A DNA stretch of 9,268 nt from Planctomycetota bacterium (GTDB taxonomy: Bacteria; Planctomycetota; Planctomycetia; Pirellulales; Pirellulaceae): contig JAHWKS010000138.1 of the NCBI GenBank assembly GCA_019347795.1, positions 1 through 9,268 on the forward strand. The letters run 5' to 3'. Under the pieces are notes generated by a model. That model ran no database searches and was not told the DNA's origin. It worked only from the letters and a program-made list of their open reading frames with translations. Below, piece by piece: positions 1-5,882 of the stretch. A program made the translations under genes and the position numbers. Each line of letters begins with the position of its first letter. The first letter of the stretch is position 1.

Positions 1-213
1 GGCGCCTTTTCTTGCGCCAGTTTTCCGGCCTTGATCTCGAACTGATTCGTGTGAGTGTGACGTAAGGCACAGAAGTTTCCCTCAAAGGGCAGCGCGATCT
101 CTATCGAGGATCGTCCTGCTCCTCCTTTGCCGCGAGGCGGACTCAGGTAGCGCCTGGCGCCACGCCGAACAGGCACGCGGCGGTCATCGGCGCCAACTGC
201 GTGCGCTCCCCCA
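1..213. other. Left-edge stretch without a confident gene
   Basis: No convincing complete gene is visible. On the minus strand, positions 3-50 read TNQFEIKAGKLAQEKA and run off the left edge. This resembles the start of helical domains such as DUF4142, but upstream of it the frame shows no ATG with a ribosome-binding site and looks like GC-rich filler. It could be the edge of a broken or frameshifted gene, or chance. The rest is the region downstream of the VKOR-like gene. Confidence 0.2.
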
Positions 214-723
214 TTAGCTGAACGCGCGTTTGATTGCCGCCCACGTCTCCGGCGCGGCCAGCGGGACGGCGACGAACGTGGCCAGCGCAGCCACCAGACA
301 CCAAAAGCAGAAGGCGCGATGCAGGTCCCACTGCTCCCAGGAGAGCTTCCCCGCCTGCACGGCGTCAGCCACCACCTTCAGGCCCATCAACAGCGGGACC
401 AGCAGCCAGGGCCATCGCTGGAATCGGTCCGCCCCGCCAAGCGAAACGAGGGCGACGGTCACCGCGTAGCTGACCAGTCCCAGGAAGGCGTCCGGCATCG
501 GCAGCCACATGCGGTTGTAGGCTTCCGGCGCTGCGTCGACCTTGTCGGCATTGAAGAGGCGGAAGGGAGGCTCGGGCAGGTGGCGGATGAGTCCCATCTG
601 GTAGAGGCCGATGAACATCATGCACCCCGCCGCCACAAAGGAGGTGATGACCATGCCGCGACGACACCAGAGATACAGCCCCTCGCCCGTTCGCAGAACT
701 TCGCTGAGTGCCTGTGGGTCCAT
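214..723 (-). CDS. VKOR-family integral membrane protein
   Basis: A 169-aa membrane protein resembling the vitamin K epoxide reductase family, which passes electrons between quinone and periplasmic thiols during disulfide formation. Hydrophobic segments lie near residues 23-45, 79-96, 104-123 and 138-157. The last begins with the CxxC C139-F-W-C142 expected of the VKOR active site. The stretch NADKVDAAPEAY followed by LPMPDAFLGL (58-83) matches the VKOR loop CDKV..SP-Y..GIP..LGL, but Ala stands where the shuttle Cys normally is. The start at 723 was chosen because GGAAGG lies just upstream; a longer frame to 897 would run into the neighbouring gene. It is the last gene of the minus-strand cluster, 112 nt behind the spermidine-synthase-like gene. 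Family assignment is fairly secure; actual oxidoreductase activity is uncertain. Confidence 0.75.
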   Translation of the reverse strand: MDPQALSEVLRTGEGLYLWCRRGMVITSFVAAGCMMFIGLYQMGLIRHLPEPPFRLFNADKVDAAPEAYNRMWLPMPDAFLGLVSYAVTVALVSLGGADRFQRWPWLLVPLLMGLKVVADAVQAGKLSWEQWDLHRAFCFWCLVAALATFVAVPLAAPETWAAIKRAFS

Positions 724-835
724 TCGCCTTCCCAAACCCAGTATGACTCGCCTGCTGCTGTAGAACGTCTCGTCGACCAGCGGAGAATGGTCGTGTGCAA
801 AGACTGCGCCGCTATCTGCGGTGGAGCCCGGACGC

Positions 836-1555
836 CTAAGAATTCTCGGGATGAGGGTCGCCGGCGAAGAACAGCCAATTTGTCTCATTCTCGCCACTCA
901 AGCGATTCAGGAAGGTTGCCTGCTCGACGCGGACGGCGCGGAAGGTGCGGCGCAGGGCTTCCGTGAACCGCGGATGATCGGCGTAGGACCAGACTCCCAG
1001 CCAACCGCCGGGCGCCAGGTGGGCCCCGGCTGCGTTCAATCCTGCGTCGGTATAGAAGCCGCCGCTGGACGGAGAGAGCATTTCCTCCGGCGAATGATCC
1101 ACGTCGATCAGGATCAGATCGAAGCGCTCCGCAGGCGGATCCTGCAGCCGCGCGTAGATATCGCCGACCGAAACGGTGCAGCGCCGGTCCGAATTCAGCT
1201 CCGAGGCGGTGGGAAACAGTTCCTGCCGCAGCCAGTCAACCACTTGCGGAAGATACTCCACAACGTCCAGCGACGCCACGCGCGGACTCCGTAGCACTTC
1301 GCGGGCGGTGTAGCCCAAGCCCAATCCGCCGACGAGAACGTTCAGACCCGGACCGCCGTGCAGTCGCAAGGCCGAAGCAGCCAGCCGTCGCTCCGACTCC
1401 GTATGAAGGCTGCTCATCAAGAACTCATGGTTCAGCGTGATCTCCGTCACGACCGTGTCCGGATCGGACAGCAGACGCCGCCGCCGGAGGCACAGGAGCC
1501 CCAGGGGGCTTTCTTCGTGAGCCAAGATTTCCAGGTTCGATTTCACGCTGGTCAT
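836..1555 (-). CDS. Spermidine synthase-like protein (SAM-binding Rossmann fold)
   Basis: A 239-aa protein with the class I methyltransferase fold of the polyamine synthase family. A short N-terminal beta region (residues 20-50, with NHEFLMSSLHTESE) precedes the nucleotide-binding motif VGGLGLGYTA (75-84). An acidic residue ends the next strand (VVEYLP, E100), which in this family contacts the ribose of the cosubstrate. GDIYARL (131-137) and LILIDVDHSP (147-156) follow. The usual catalytic block of true spermidine synthases (D-x-x-D with GP) is not clearly present, so this may be a methyltransferase-like homologue acting on another substrate. It starts at the ATG of an ATGA overlap with the upstream glycosyltransferase stop codon, indicating translational coupling. 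Family call good; substrate unknown. Confidence 0.75.
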   Translation of the reverse strand: MTSVKSNLEILAHEESPLGLLCLRRRRLLSDPDTVVTEITLNHEFLMSSLHTESERRLAASALRLHGGPGLNVLVGGLGLGYTAREVLRSPRVASLDVVEYLPQVVDWLRQELFPTASELNSDRRCTVSVGDIYARLQDPPAERFDLILIDVDHSPEEMLSPSSGGFYTDAGLNAAGAHLAPGGWLGVWSYADHPRFTEALRRTFRAVRVEQATFLNRLSGENETNWLFFAGDPHPENS

Positions 1556-2571
1556 GCCGCCGCTAGAAAGTCTTCCGCCTCCCGCCATCCCTTGTCAAGC
1601 AGTTGTCCCACGATCAGATCGCGGGCGCCGCGGACGCCGACGCCGGCAAGGATGAACGAATCCTCGCGTGGAGGCAAGTCGCGGGGGAGGACGATCGGCC
1701 GGCCGTCCAAAACGCGGCCCGCCTTGGCCGGATCGATATCGATGTAGCCGGCGATCCTCACGCCGTGCCGCTCCAGGCCGCGAAACCGCAGCCGCGTAAT
1801 GCGTCCCGCGCCCCACAGCCAAACCTGGCGGCGCGGCGCCTCCGCTTTCAGCCAGCGAGCCAGGTATTCGCACTTCAATTGGTAGAACGCCTCGACGCGA
1901 TAGCGCGGATCGGTGCGCGACAGCCGCGTCGGCGGATCATTCCACACCAGCAATTCCTCGGGCGCCTTGGCGAATCGCACCCCGGCCTCGTGCCAGCGAA
2001 GCCACAGCTCGTAGTCCTCGGGGAAATCTCCGGCCCGATAGCCCCCCAGCCGCTCCATCACGCTGCGGCGAAACATCACGCTGGGATGGGCCACCGGCGA
2101 ATCGACGAAACGCCGCAGCGCAATGCTTTCCGCCGTATCCAGCGAATTGAGCCAGGCCACGTGCTCCGCATACCCGGGCGTGACGGCGGGATCGCCGCCG
2201 TAGACGACGCGGCAGGAGACCAGCCCCGTCTGGGGATGCTGCTTCAGAAAACGGCTCTGCAATTCGAGCCGTTGCGGCGCCATCCAGTCGTCGGCGTCCA
2301 TGCGGGCGATGAACTCGCCGCGGGCCGCCGCGCACCCGAAGATCAGCGCTTCAGCGATCCCGCGCGGCGGCCGGCGGAGCAGGCGAATTCGCCGATCGCG
2401 CTGCGCCGCGGCGGAGACGACCGCCGCGGTTTCGTCTCGGGAGCCGTCATCGACGACCAGCAGTTCCCAGTCAGAAAAGGTCTGCGCCCGGACGCTCGCA
2501 ACGGCCGCCGCGACGCTCACGGCGCCGTTGCGAACCGGCAGAACGACGGAGACTTCAGGCCGTGCGGGCAC
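1552..2571 (-). CDS. GT2 family glycosyltransferase with C-terminal Rossmann-like module
   Basis: A 339-aa protein. Residues 5-115 are a GT-A glycosyltransferase 2 domain: PEVSVVLPVRNG (5-16), the VVDDGSRDET strand (39-48) and the metal/nucleotide motif MDADDW (91-96). FPEDYELW (183-190) supplies the likely catalytic acidic pair. It would transfer a sugar from a nucleotide donor to a glycan, lipid or protein at the cytoplasmic face. Residues about 248-335 form a second unit beginning QVWLWGAGRITR, then GYIDIDP and FILAGVG, like the nucleotide-sugar binding fold seen at the N-terminus of PglD-type acyltransferases. The start is a GTG preceded by GAGGAA; the open frame extends to 2754 but overlaps the upstream small gene. 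Its stop overlaps the next start (ATGA). Donor and acceptor cannot be told. Confidence 0.85.
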   Translation of the reverse strand: MPARPEVSVVLPVRNGAVSVAAAVASVRAQTFSDWELLVVDDGSRDETAAVVSAAAQRDRRIRLLRRPPRGIAEALIFGCAAARGEFIARMDADDWMAPQRLELQSRFLKQHPQTGLVSCRVVYGGDPAVTPGYAEHVAWLNSLDTAESIALRRFVDSPVAHPSVMFRRSVMERLGGYRAGDFPEDYELWLRWHEAGVRFAKAPEELLVWNDPPTRLSRTDPRYRVEAFYQLKCEYLARWLKAEAPRRQVWLWGAGRITRLRFRGLERHGVRIAGYIDIDPAKAGRVLDGRPIVLPRDLPPREDSFILAGVGVRGARDLIVGQLLDKGWREAEDFLAAA

Positions 2572-2574
2572 GAT

Positions 2575-2580
2575 TTCCTC
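2575..2580 (-). promoter_or_regulatory. Ribosome-binding site fixing the GTG start of the glycosyltransferase
   Basis: On the minus strand GAGGAA is followed by ATC and then GTG. No ATG fits between the stop of the upstream small gene and the PEVSVVLPVRNG motif, so this site decides the start. Confidence 0.6.
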
Positions 2581-2609
2581 GCGTCGAGCGCTAATCAGTA
2601 GTTCTTGGC

Positions 2610-2813
2610 CTAGGCCGGAGACTCTTCGGACGTCCCGAACTCGTGGTCGAGAATGACGTCGAAGACGCACATTCCTACGCTCGGTTCTTGATTGTCGGGC
2701 AAGGCGCGGCGAAACAGGCTGAGCACCTGCGATTGGCCGCGCTTTTCGCGCCACATTTGCTTAAGCTCCGCGCGCCGCTGCTGGCGCCGTAGGGATTGGG
2801 CTTCCATTCGCAT
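2610..2813 (-). CDS. Unrecognised 67-aa protein
   Basis: No family is recognised. The 67 residues fall in two parts: a strongly basic N-terminus (residues 1-36, rich in Arg, Gln and Lys, probably helical) and a more acidic C-terminal part with VGMCVFDVILDHEFG (46-60), containing the only Cys (C49). There is no signal peptide or membrane segment. The gene is likely real because a near-perfect GGAGG sits 5 nt before the ATG (plus-strand CCTCC, 2819-2823), and the glycosyltransferase follows 38 nt after its stop in the same direction, so it leads the minus-strand cluster. It could be a small regulatory or accessory protein of that cluster. An internal start at M3 is possible but less well placed. 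Confidence 0.6.
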   Translation of the reverse strand: MRMEAQSLRRQQRRAELKQMWREKRGQSQVLSLFRRALPDNQEPSVGMCVFDVILDHEFGTSEESPA

Positions 2814-3243
2814 AGGTTCCTCCGTTTGGTGTCATTGTTAGTCGCAACGTCCGCTAAGCGCCGCTAATCTAATTACCGCTGGTCACCAGCCTGGACATGG
2901 GCGACGCAAGCTCGGGACGCCGCAAGCCAAGTCCAACGTCGCTGAAGACCGGCAAGGTTCCCGGTCGGCGCCGGGGCGGAGAGAAGAAGCCAAGCAGCCG
3001 GGGCCGGTCACTGACCCGTTCGAGCGGCGGGCGCCGCGCTCCGCAAAGAGAATTCGGCTTACCGTCAGGGTGGACTCATCGCTATCAAAGCTAGCCCATC
3101 ACTTGATCCAGGTCAACCGCGACTGTTCCGGATGTCCGCGGAAGGTTAGCATCGTGGCGATGCTGTTCAAGTCGCCCCCAGGCGGCGGAGTTTCAGCGCC
3201 GAGAGAACGGACCCTCAGCACGAGTAGTCCCGACGGAGAAATG
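2814..3243. other. Divergent intergenic region, no confident gene
   Basis: This 430-nt spacer lies between the minus-strand cluster and the plus-strand MFS fragment. It should hold both promoters, but no convincing -35/-10 pair was found. A 13-bp palindrome, GCTGGT-C-ACCAGC, lies at 2879-2891 and could be an operator. A 65-codon plus-strand frame from 2897 encodes a low-complexity Arg/Ser/Gly-rich product without a ribosome-binding site and is not accepted as a gene. Confidence 0.5.
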
Positions 3244-3618
3244 ATGAGCCAAGGAGCTGCGGAGGTCTCAGGTTTTGAAGAAGGACACGGACGTCGTTCT
3301 CCGGCAGGGCGTCTTTATTACGGCTGGATCATGCTGCCGCTCTCGATGGGCGCGCTCATCGCCAGTTCGCCCGGGCAGACGTTCGGCGTCTCGATCTTCA
3401 ACGAGCCGATCCGGCTCTCGCTGGGGCTGACGCACGGGCAGCTCGCCTCGGCGTACATGCTGGGGACGATGTTCGGCGCCCTGCCGATTGCGTACATCGG
3501 CCTTTTGATGGATCGGCACGGCTTGCGGCGGACCATGTTGCTGGTGGTGACGCTCTTCGCCGCGGCTTGCCTGGCGACGTCGCGGGCGCAGGGCTGGCTG
3601 ACGCTCACGGCCAGCTAG
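3244..3618 (+). pseudogene. Truncated MFS transporter, N-terminal fragment
   Basis: 124 residues remain of a transporter family normally about 400 aa with 12 helices. After a polar N-terminus, YYGWIMLPLSMGALIASSPGQTFG (25-48) is the first membrane segment, and GQLASAYMLGTMFGALPIAYIGL (65-87) the second. The MFS signature motif A, G86-LLM-D90-R91-HG-L-R95-R96, follows. MLLVVTLFAAACLAT (98-112) is the third. The frame then stops at TAG (3616-3618) just after WLTLTAS, where intact homologues would continue. No downstream frame resumes MFS sequence; a structured element and a lipoprotein gene follow at once. The start at 3244 is preceded by GGAGAA with good spacing; an ATG at 3241 is the alternative. 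A three-helix fragment is unlikely to transport anything, so it is treated as a remnant. Confidence 0.8.
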
Positions 3619-3619
3619 T

Positions 3620-3714
3620 GCGAACGAGTGTAAGCCGGCTCACCGAAACAGGCGGTGCGTACGTTGTACGCTGACCGTTTCTAATCCCCGTTGACTCGCC
3701 GGGTTCCCGTTCGC
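3620..3714 (+). repeat. 95-nt structured inverted-repeat element before the lipoprotein gene
   Basis: The ends pair as GCGAACG (3620-3626) with CGTTCGC (3708-3714). Inside lie the palindrome AGCCGGCT (3633-3640), the hairpin CACCG/CGGTG (3641-3645 with 3653-3657), and a perfect GCGTAC-GTT-GTACGC hairpin (3657-3671). It begins within 2 nt of the truncated MFS stop and ends 23 nt before the lipoprotein ATG. The compact multi-hairpin design suggests a structured leader RNA or a dispersed palindromic repeat. Confidence 0.5.
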
Positions 3715-3737
3715 GGACGCTTATCAAGGAGATTTCG

Positions 3738-3914
3738 ATGAACAGGTTGTGGCTCCACTTCTTAGGACTGGTTTTGGCGGGTAGTTTCGTCGGTTGCACT
3801 ACCGACACGGAGGCCCCCTCCGGAACAGCGACGGACGCCCCAGCGGCCGCGGGAGCGGCGGACGCCCCTGACGAGGGCGGCGAAGGCCAAGAGGAGGGTT
3901 CACCCACGAAGTAG
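3738..3914 (+). CDS. Small acidic lipoprotein (58 aa)
   Basis: A tiny secreted lipoprotein. MNRLWLHFLGLVLAGSFVGC is a lipoprotein signal sequence with lipobox F-V-G-C; Cys20 would be lipidated and become the N-terminus. The mature 39 residues are low-complexity and rich in Ala, Gly, Asp, Glu, Thr and Pro (TTDTEAP...EGGEGQEEGSPTK), with no fold evident, so it is probably a flexible, acidic, envelope-anchored tail. AAGGAGA precedes the ATG with good spacing. The gene is framed by structured sequence on both sides and directly follows a truncated transporter, as if carried in as a unit. The lipoprotein call is reasonably firm; no function can be assigned. Confidence 0.7.
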   Translation: MNRLWLHFLGLVLAGSFVGCTTDTEAPSGTATDAPAAAGAADAPDEGGEGQEEGSPTK

Positions 3915-3959
3915 GAGGCGTGCGGACGCTCCGCCGGCGCGCCGATCGACGCTTCCTAC
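3911..3959 (+). terminator. Stem structure over the lipoprotein stop codon, possible terminator
   Basis: GTAGGAGGCGT (3911-3921) pairs along 11 positions with ACGCTTCCTAC (3949-3959), with one G-U wobble. Inside lie a GCGGA-CGC-TCCGC hairpin (3922-3934) and the palindrome CGGCGCGCCG (3935-3944). The outer stem includes the lipoprotein TAG stop. No T-tract follows, so it is not a textbook intrinsic terminator; it may protect the mRNA end or mark the boundary of an inserted unit. Confidence 0.4.
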
Positions 3960-4062
3960 GGTCCCGCTCCCTTCGCGGCTTGCGTTTGCGCGGCGACTGC
4001 GGCGAGCCGAGCCGCAAGCGCGCCCGGAGGAACATAACCCTCAATCGTTATCGGAATGCAAA

Positions 4063-4096
4063 CTTCATGGCTGCGTGAGCTCACCCACACATGAAG
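4063..4096. terminator. Nested hairpin between convergent genes
   Basis: Outer arms CTTCATG (4063-4069) and CATGAAG (4090-4096) enclose the palindrome GTGAGCTCAC (4075-4084). It lies between the ends of the lipoprotein and selenoprotein genes, so it could stop transcription from either side. It lacks a T-tract in both directions, so this is tentative. Confidence 0.3.
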
Positions 4097-4127
4097 CCGC
4101 AGCAACTGAGCTTTGAGCGCACCAGGC

Positions 4128-5204
4128 TCAGCGCAGCTTTTGAAGCTCGGCGAGAATCTCGTCCGGCGTCGGCCGGTCGGAAAAGGTCTTGGCTCTTCGT
4201 TCGTAGCGAATCACGCCGTCGCAATCGATGATGAACGTCGTTGGCCGGTTGCTCAGTTCGGTGTGGATCCGCATCTGCGACGTCACGCCGTAGGCGGCGC
4301 TCACGACCTGGGCCGGATCGAGCAGCAGGGGATAGCGGACGTCGCCGGCGTCGATGATGCCGACCTCGCGCAAAAAGTGCTTCGCCGGCCAGGCTTCGTG
4401 CGGATCGACCGCGATGAGCTGCGCCCCCGCGTTCTCCAGATCGGACAGCCGTTCGCGCAACTGCGCGAGCTGCCCGTGGCAGACCGGTCACGTGTCGCCG
4501 TAGATGAATACCAGCACGACCGGCTTCTTGCCGCGAAAATCGCTCAGCCGCACCTTCTCACCCGAGAGCGATGCGAGTTCGAAGTCGGGCGCGGATTGCC
4601 CGAGTCGTGCAGAGTCGATCGTTTGCGCATCCCATTGCTTGAGCGACGCGATGACGGTGTCGTCCAGGGCGGCCCCGTCGCGCTCGCGGGCGTACGCGAG
4701 ATGCCTTTTCACGTCGCGGTTCTTCTCATTCTGCTCCAGCCGGCGGAACAATTCTTCGTGTGCTCGACCGCCGAGCATGGCCAGGGAATCGACCGCGTAC
4801 AGCCGTACGGCCGGGTCGGCGTCATGCTCGGCCGCCCGGGCAAGGTCGGCGCCGCTCTCCTTGGAACGCAGGAAGCCGAGCACTTGGGCAGCCAGAATCC
4901 GCTCCGGGGGCGAACCTTCCTGCAGCACTCGCCGCAGCTCCCCCGCGGATTCCGGCCCCGCCTTTACCAGCGCCTGAAACGCCTTCATGCGGGCCTTCCA
5001 ACCGGCGTCGTCCAATGGGCGCATGTACCCGGGCCTGCCGGGATTCTGCGTCGGTCCCCAAGCCGCCTCGTCCCAAGTCTGGGTAAACGCCTCGACAATC
5101 GCGTGCGGTTCGGAGGCATCCTCGGCGCATAGGCCGCGCGCCTGGGTGAAACACGCCGCTAGAACACAGCAGAATGGAGCAAGCGAAGACGAAGAGATGC
5201 GCAT
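4128..5204 (-). CDS. HEAT-repeat redoxin (AhpC/TSA-like) selenoprotein, UGA read as selenocysteine
   Basis: One 358-aa protein read through TGA at 4488-4490. Residues 1-28 are a probable signal peptide (hydrophobic, ending GLCA). Residues about 100-150 look like HEAT helices (ILAAQVLGFL, PAVRLYAVDSLAML). Residues 200-358 are a thioredoxin-fold AhpC/TSA domain: GQSAPDFELASLSG (202-215), VLVFIYGDT, then U239-P-V-C242-HGQL, and RPTTFIID with the cis-Pro. The stop falls exactly at the peroxidatic Cys position, and the domain continues in the same frame for 119 residues to a TGA at 4128. A SECIS-like hairpin follows the codon. It probably reduces peroxides or exchanges thiols outside the cytoplasm. 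The start at 5204 gives the best signal peptide; 5219 or 5237 are alternatives, none with a strong ribosome-binding site. It lies 22 nt behind the zinc-finger gene. The alternative is a nonsense mutation or sequencing error. Confidence 0.85.
4453..4468 (-). promoter_or_regulatory. Bacterial SECIS-like hairpin after the in-frame UGA
   Basis: Counting from the base after UGA, nt 20-25 (UCGCGC) pair fully with nt 30-35 (GCGCGA), leaving an AGUU apical loop. The loop begins at nt 26 and has G as its second base. Bacterial SECIS elements recognised by SelB lie inside the coding region with the loop roughly 16-37 nt after UGA and a G at loop position 1 or 2, so all criteria fit. A second hairpin, CUGCC-ACG-GGCAG, occupies nt 6-18 (4470-4482) between UGA and this one. 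Fit is by eye, not by folding software. Confidence 0.7.
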
Positions 5205-5226
5205 GGCAGAGATTATCATTCGAAGA

Positions 5227-5754
5227 CTAACGCGCATTCGCCAGGGCGAACCCAAGTAGCGCATGGTTGCCCTGGACCTTCAGGGGCGGCGCCCCCGATG
5301 CGTATGAGGAGTATCGTCGGCAGGAATCACAAGTGCAAGGAGAAGACCTGGCAACACCAGGGCCCATGTGCGGGAGCGCCGCCGAAGTTCTCGTCGCTTG
5401 CATGCGCCGCATCAACTCCTGGCACGCCGGGCACTCCTCTAAGTGCGCGCGAATTCTAATCGCCAACTCCTCGGGAACCGCGCCGGCCGCGTACTCCGGG
5501 AGATGATCGCGGACCTCGCTGCACGCGATGCCGCCGAAGGAATACTCTTCTCGGCCGGCGCCAACTCCGTCGGAGCTCCAATTCGTCGACCAGACCGCAA
5601 GCCCGATGGCGAGCGTCGCCGCCGCCGCCGCGCCCGCGGTTTCGAGCATCAAGCGCCTCCGCCGTTTCATTCTGAGTCGTCGCGCCTGGTCGACCAGCGT
5701 CCCCGGCGGACACGGCGCCCAGTCTTCGCGGTTAGGATCAGCTTTCGCGTTCAT
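5227..5754 (-). CDS. Membrane protein with anti-sigma-type zinc finger (zf-HC2-like)
   Basis: 175 residues. A basic stretch RRLRMKRRRR (25-34) precedes one membrane segment (about 38-57). A zinc-finger anti-sigma signature follows: C78, H104, C108 and C111, spaced C-x25-H-x3-C-x2-C (HLEECPAC). A tail with a second Cys cluster, C140-T-C-D-S-C145, follows. Classical anti-sigma factors carry this finger before the membrane helix, in the cytoplasm. Here it comes after, and the positive charges before the helix predict it faces outward. It therefore may not bind a sigma factor; a zinc or redox-sensing role is possible. No sigma gene is adjacent. It ends just before the selenoprotein start, so the two are probably cotranscribed; a GAG near the ATG is the only ribosome-binding hint. 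Confidence 0.65.
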   Translation of the reverse strand: MNAKADPNREDWAPCPPGTLVDQARRLRMKRRRRLMLETAGAAAAATLAIGLAVWSTNWSSDGVGAGREEYSFGGIACSEVRDHLPEYAAGAVPEELAIRIRAHLEECPACQELMRRMQATRTSAALPHMGPGVARSSPCTCDSCRRYSSYASGAPPLKVQGNHALLGFALANAR

Positions 5755-5882
5755 TCGTTCTCGTTATTGTCTCTGCCACAGTTCGCCTGCGGCGGTCAGA
5801 ATCAACGGAATTCTTCGTCTCGACTATTGTCGGGAATTCACGGCCAAACGTCTGTAAGGAAGGCCACACTCGGCAATCGCCG

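Noticed and set aside
1603..2601. 332-codon plus-strand frame opposite the glycosyltransferase
   Set aside because: It is an antisense shadow; the GT2 motifs on the minus strand are unmistakable.
2897..3094. 65-codon basic, Arg/Ser-rich frame
   Set aside because: No ribosome-binding site, low complexity, and it overlaps the upstream region of the MFS gene; likely chance in GC-rich DNA.
4075..4084. GTGAGCTCAC as a second CRP-type operator
   Set aside because: The half-sites lack the six-base spacing; it fits better as the core of a hairpin between convergent genes.
4113..5132. 339-codon plus-strand frame opposite the selenoprotein
   Set aside because: Composition is typical of the antisense of a GC-rich gene; no domain motif or ribosome-binding site, and the minus strand carries clear redoxin motifs.
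4128..5264. Two separate genes: a 110-aa redoxin C-terminal protein (4128-4460) and a 258-aa HEAT protein (4488-5264)
   Set aside because: The domain is continuous in one frame across a single TGA; splitting it would cut the thioredoxin fold at its active site and leave the second part without a ribosome-binding site.
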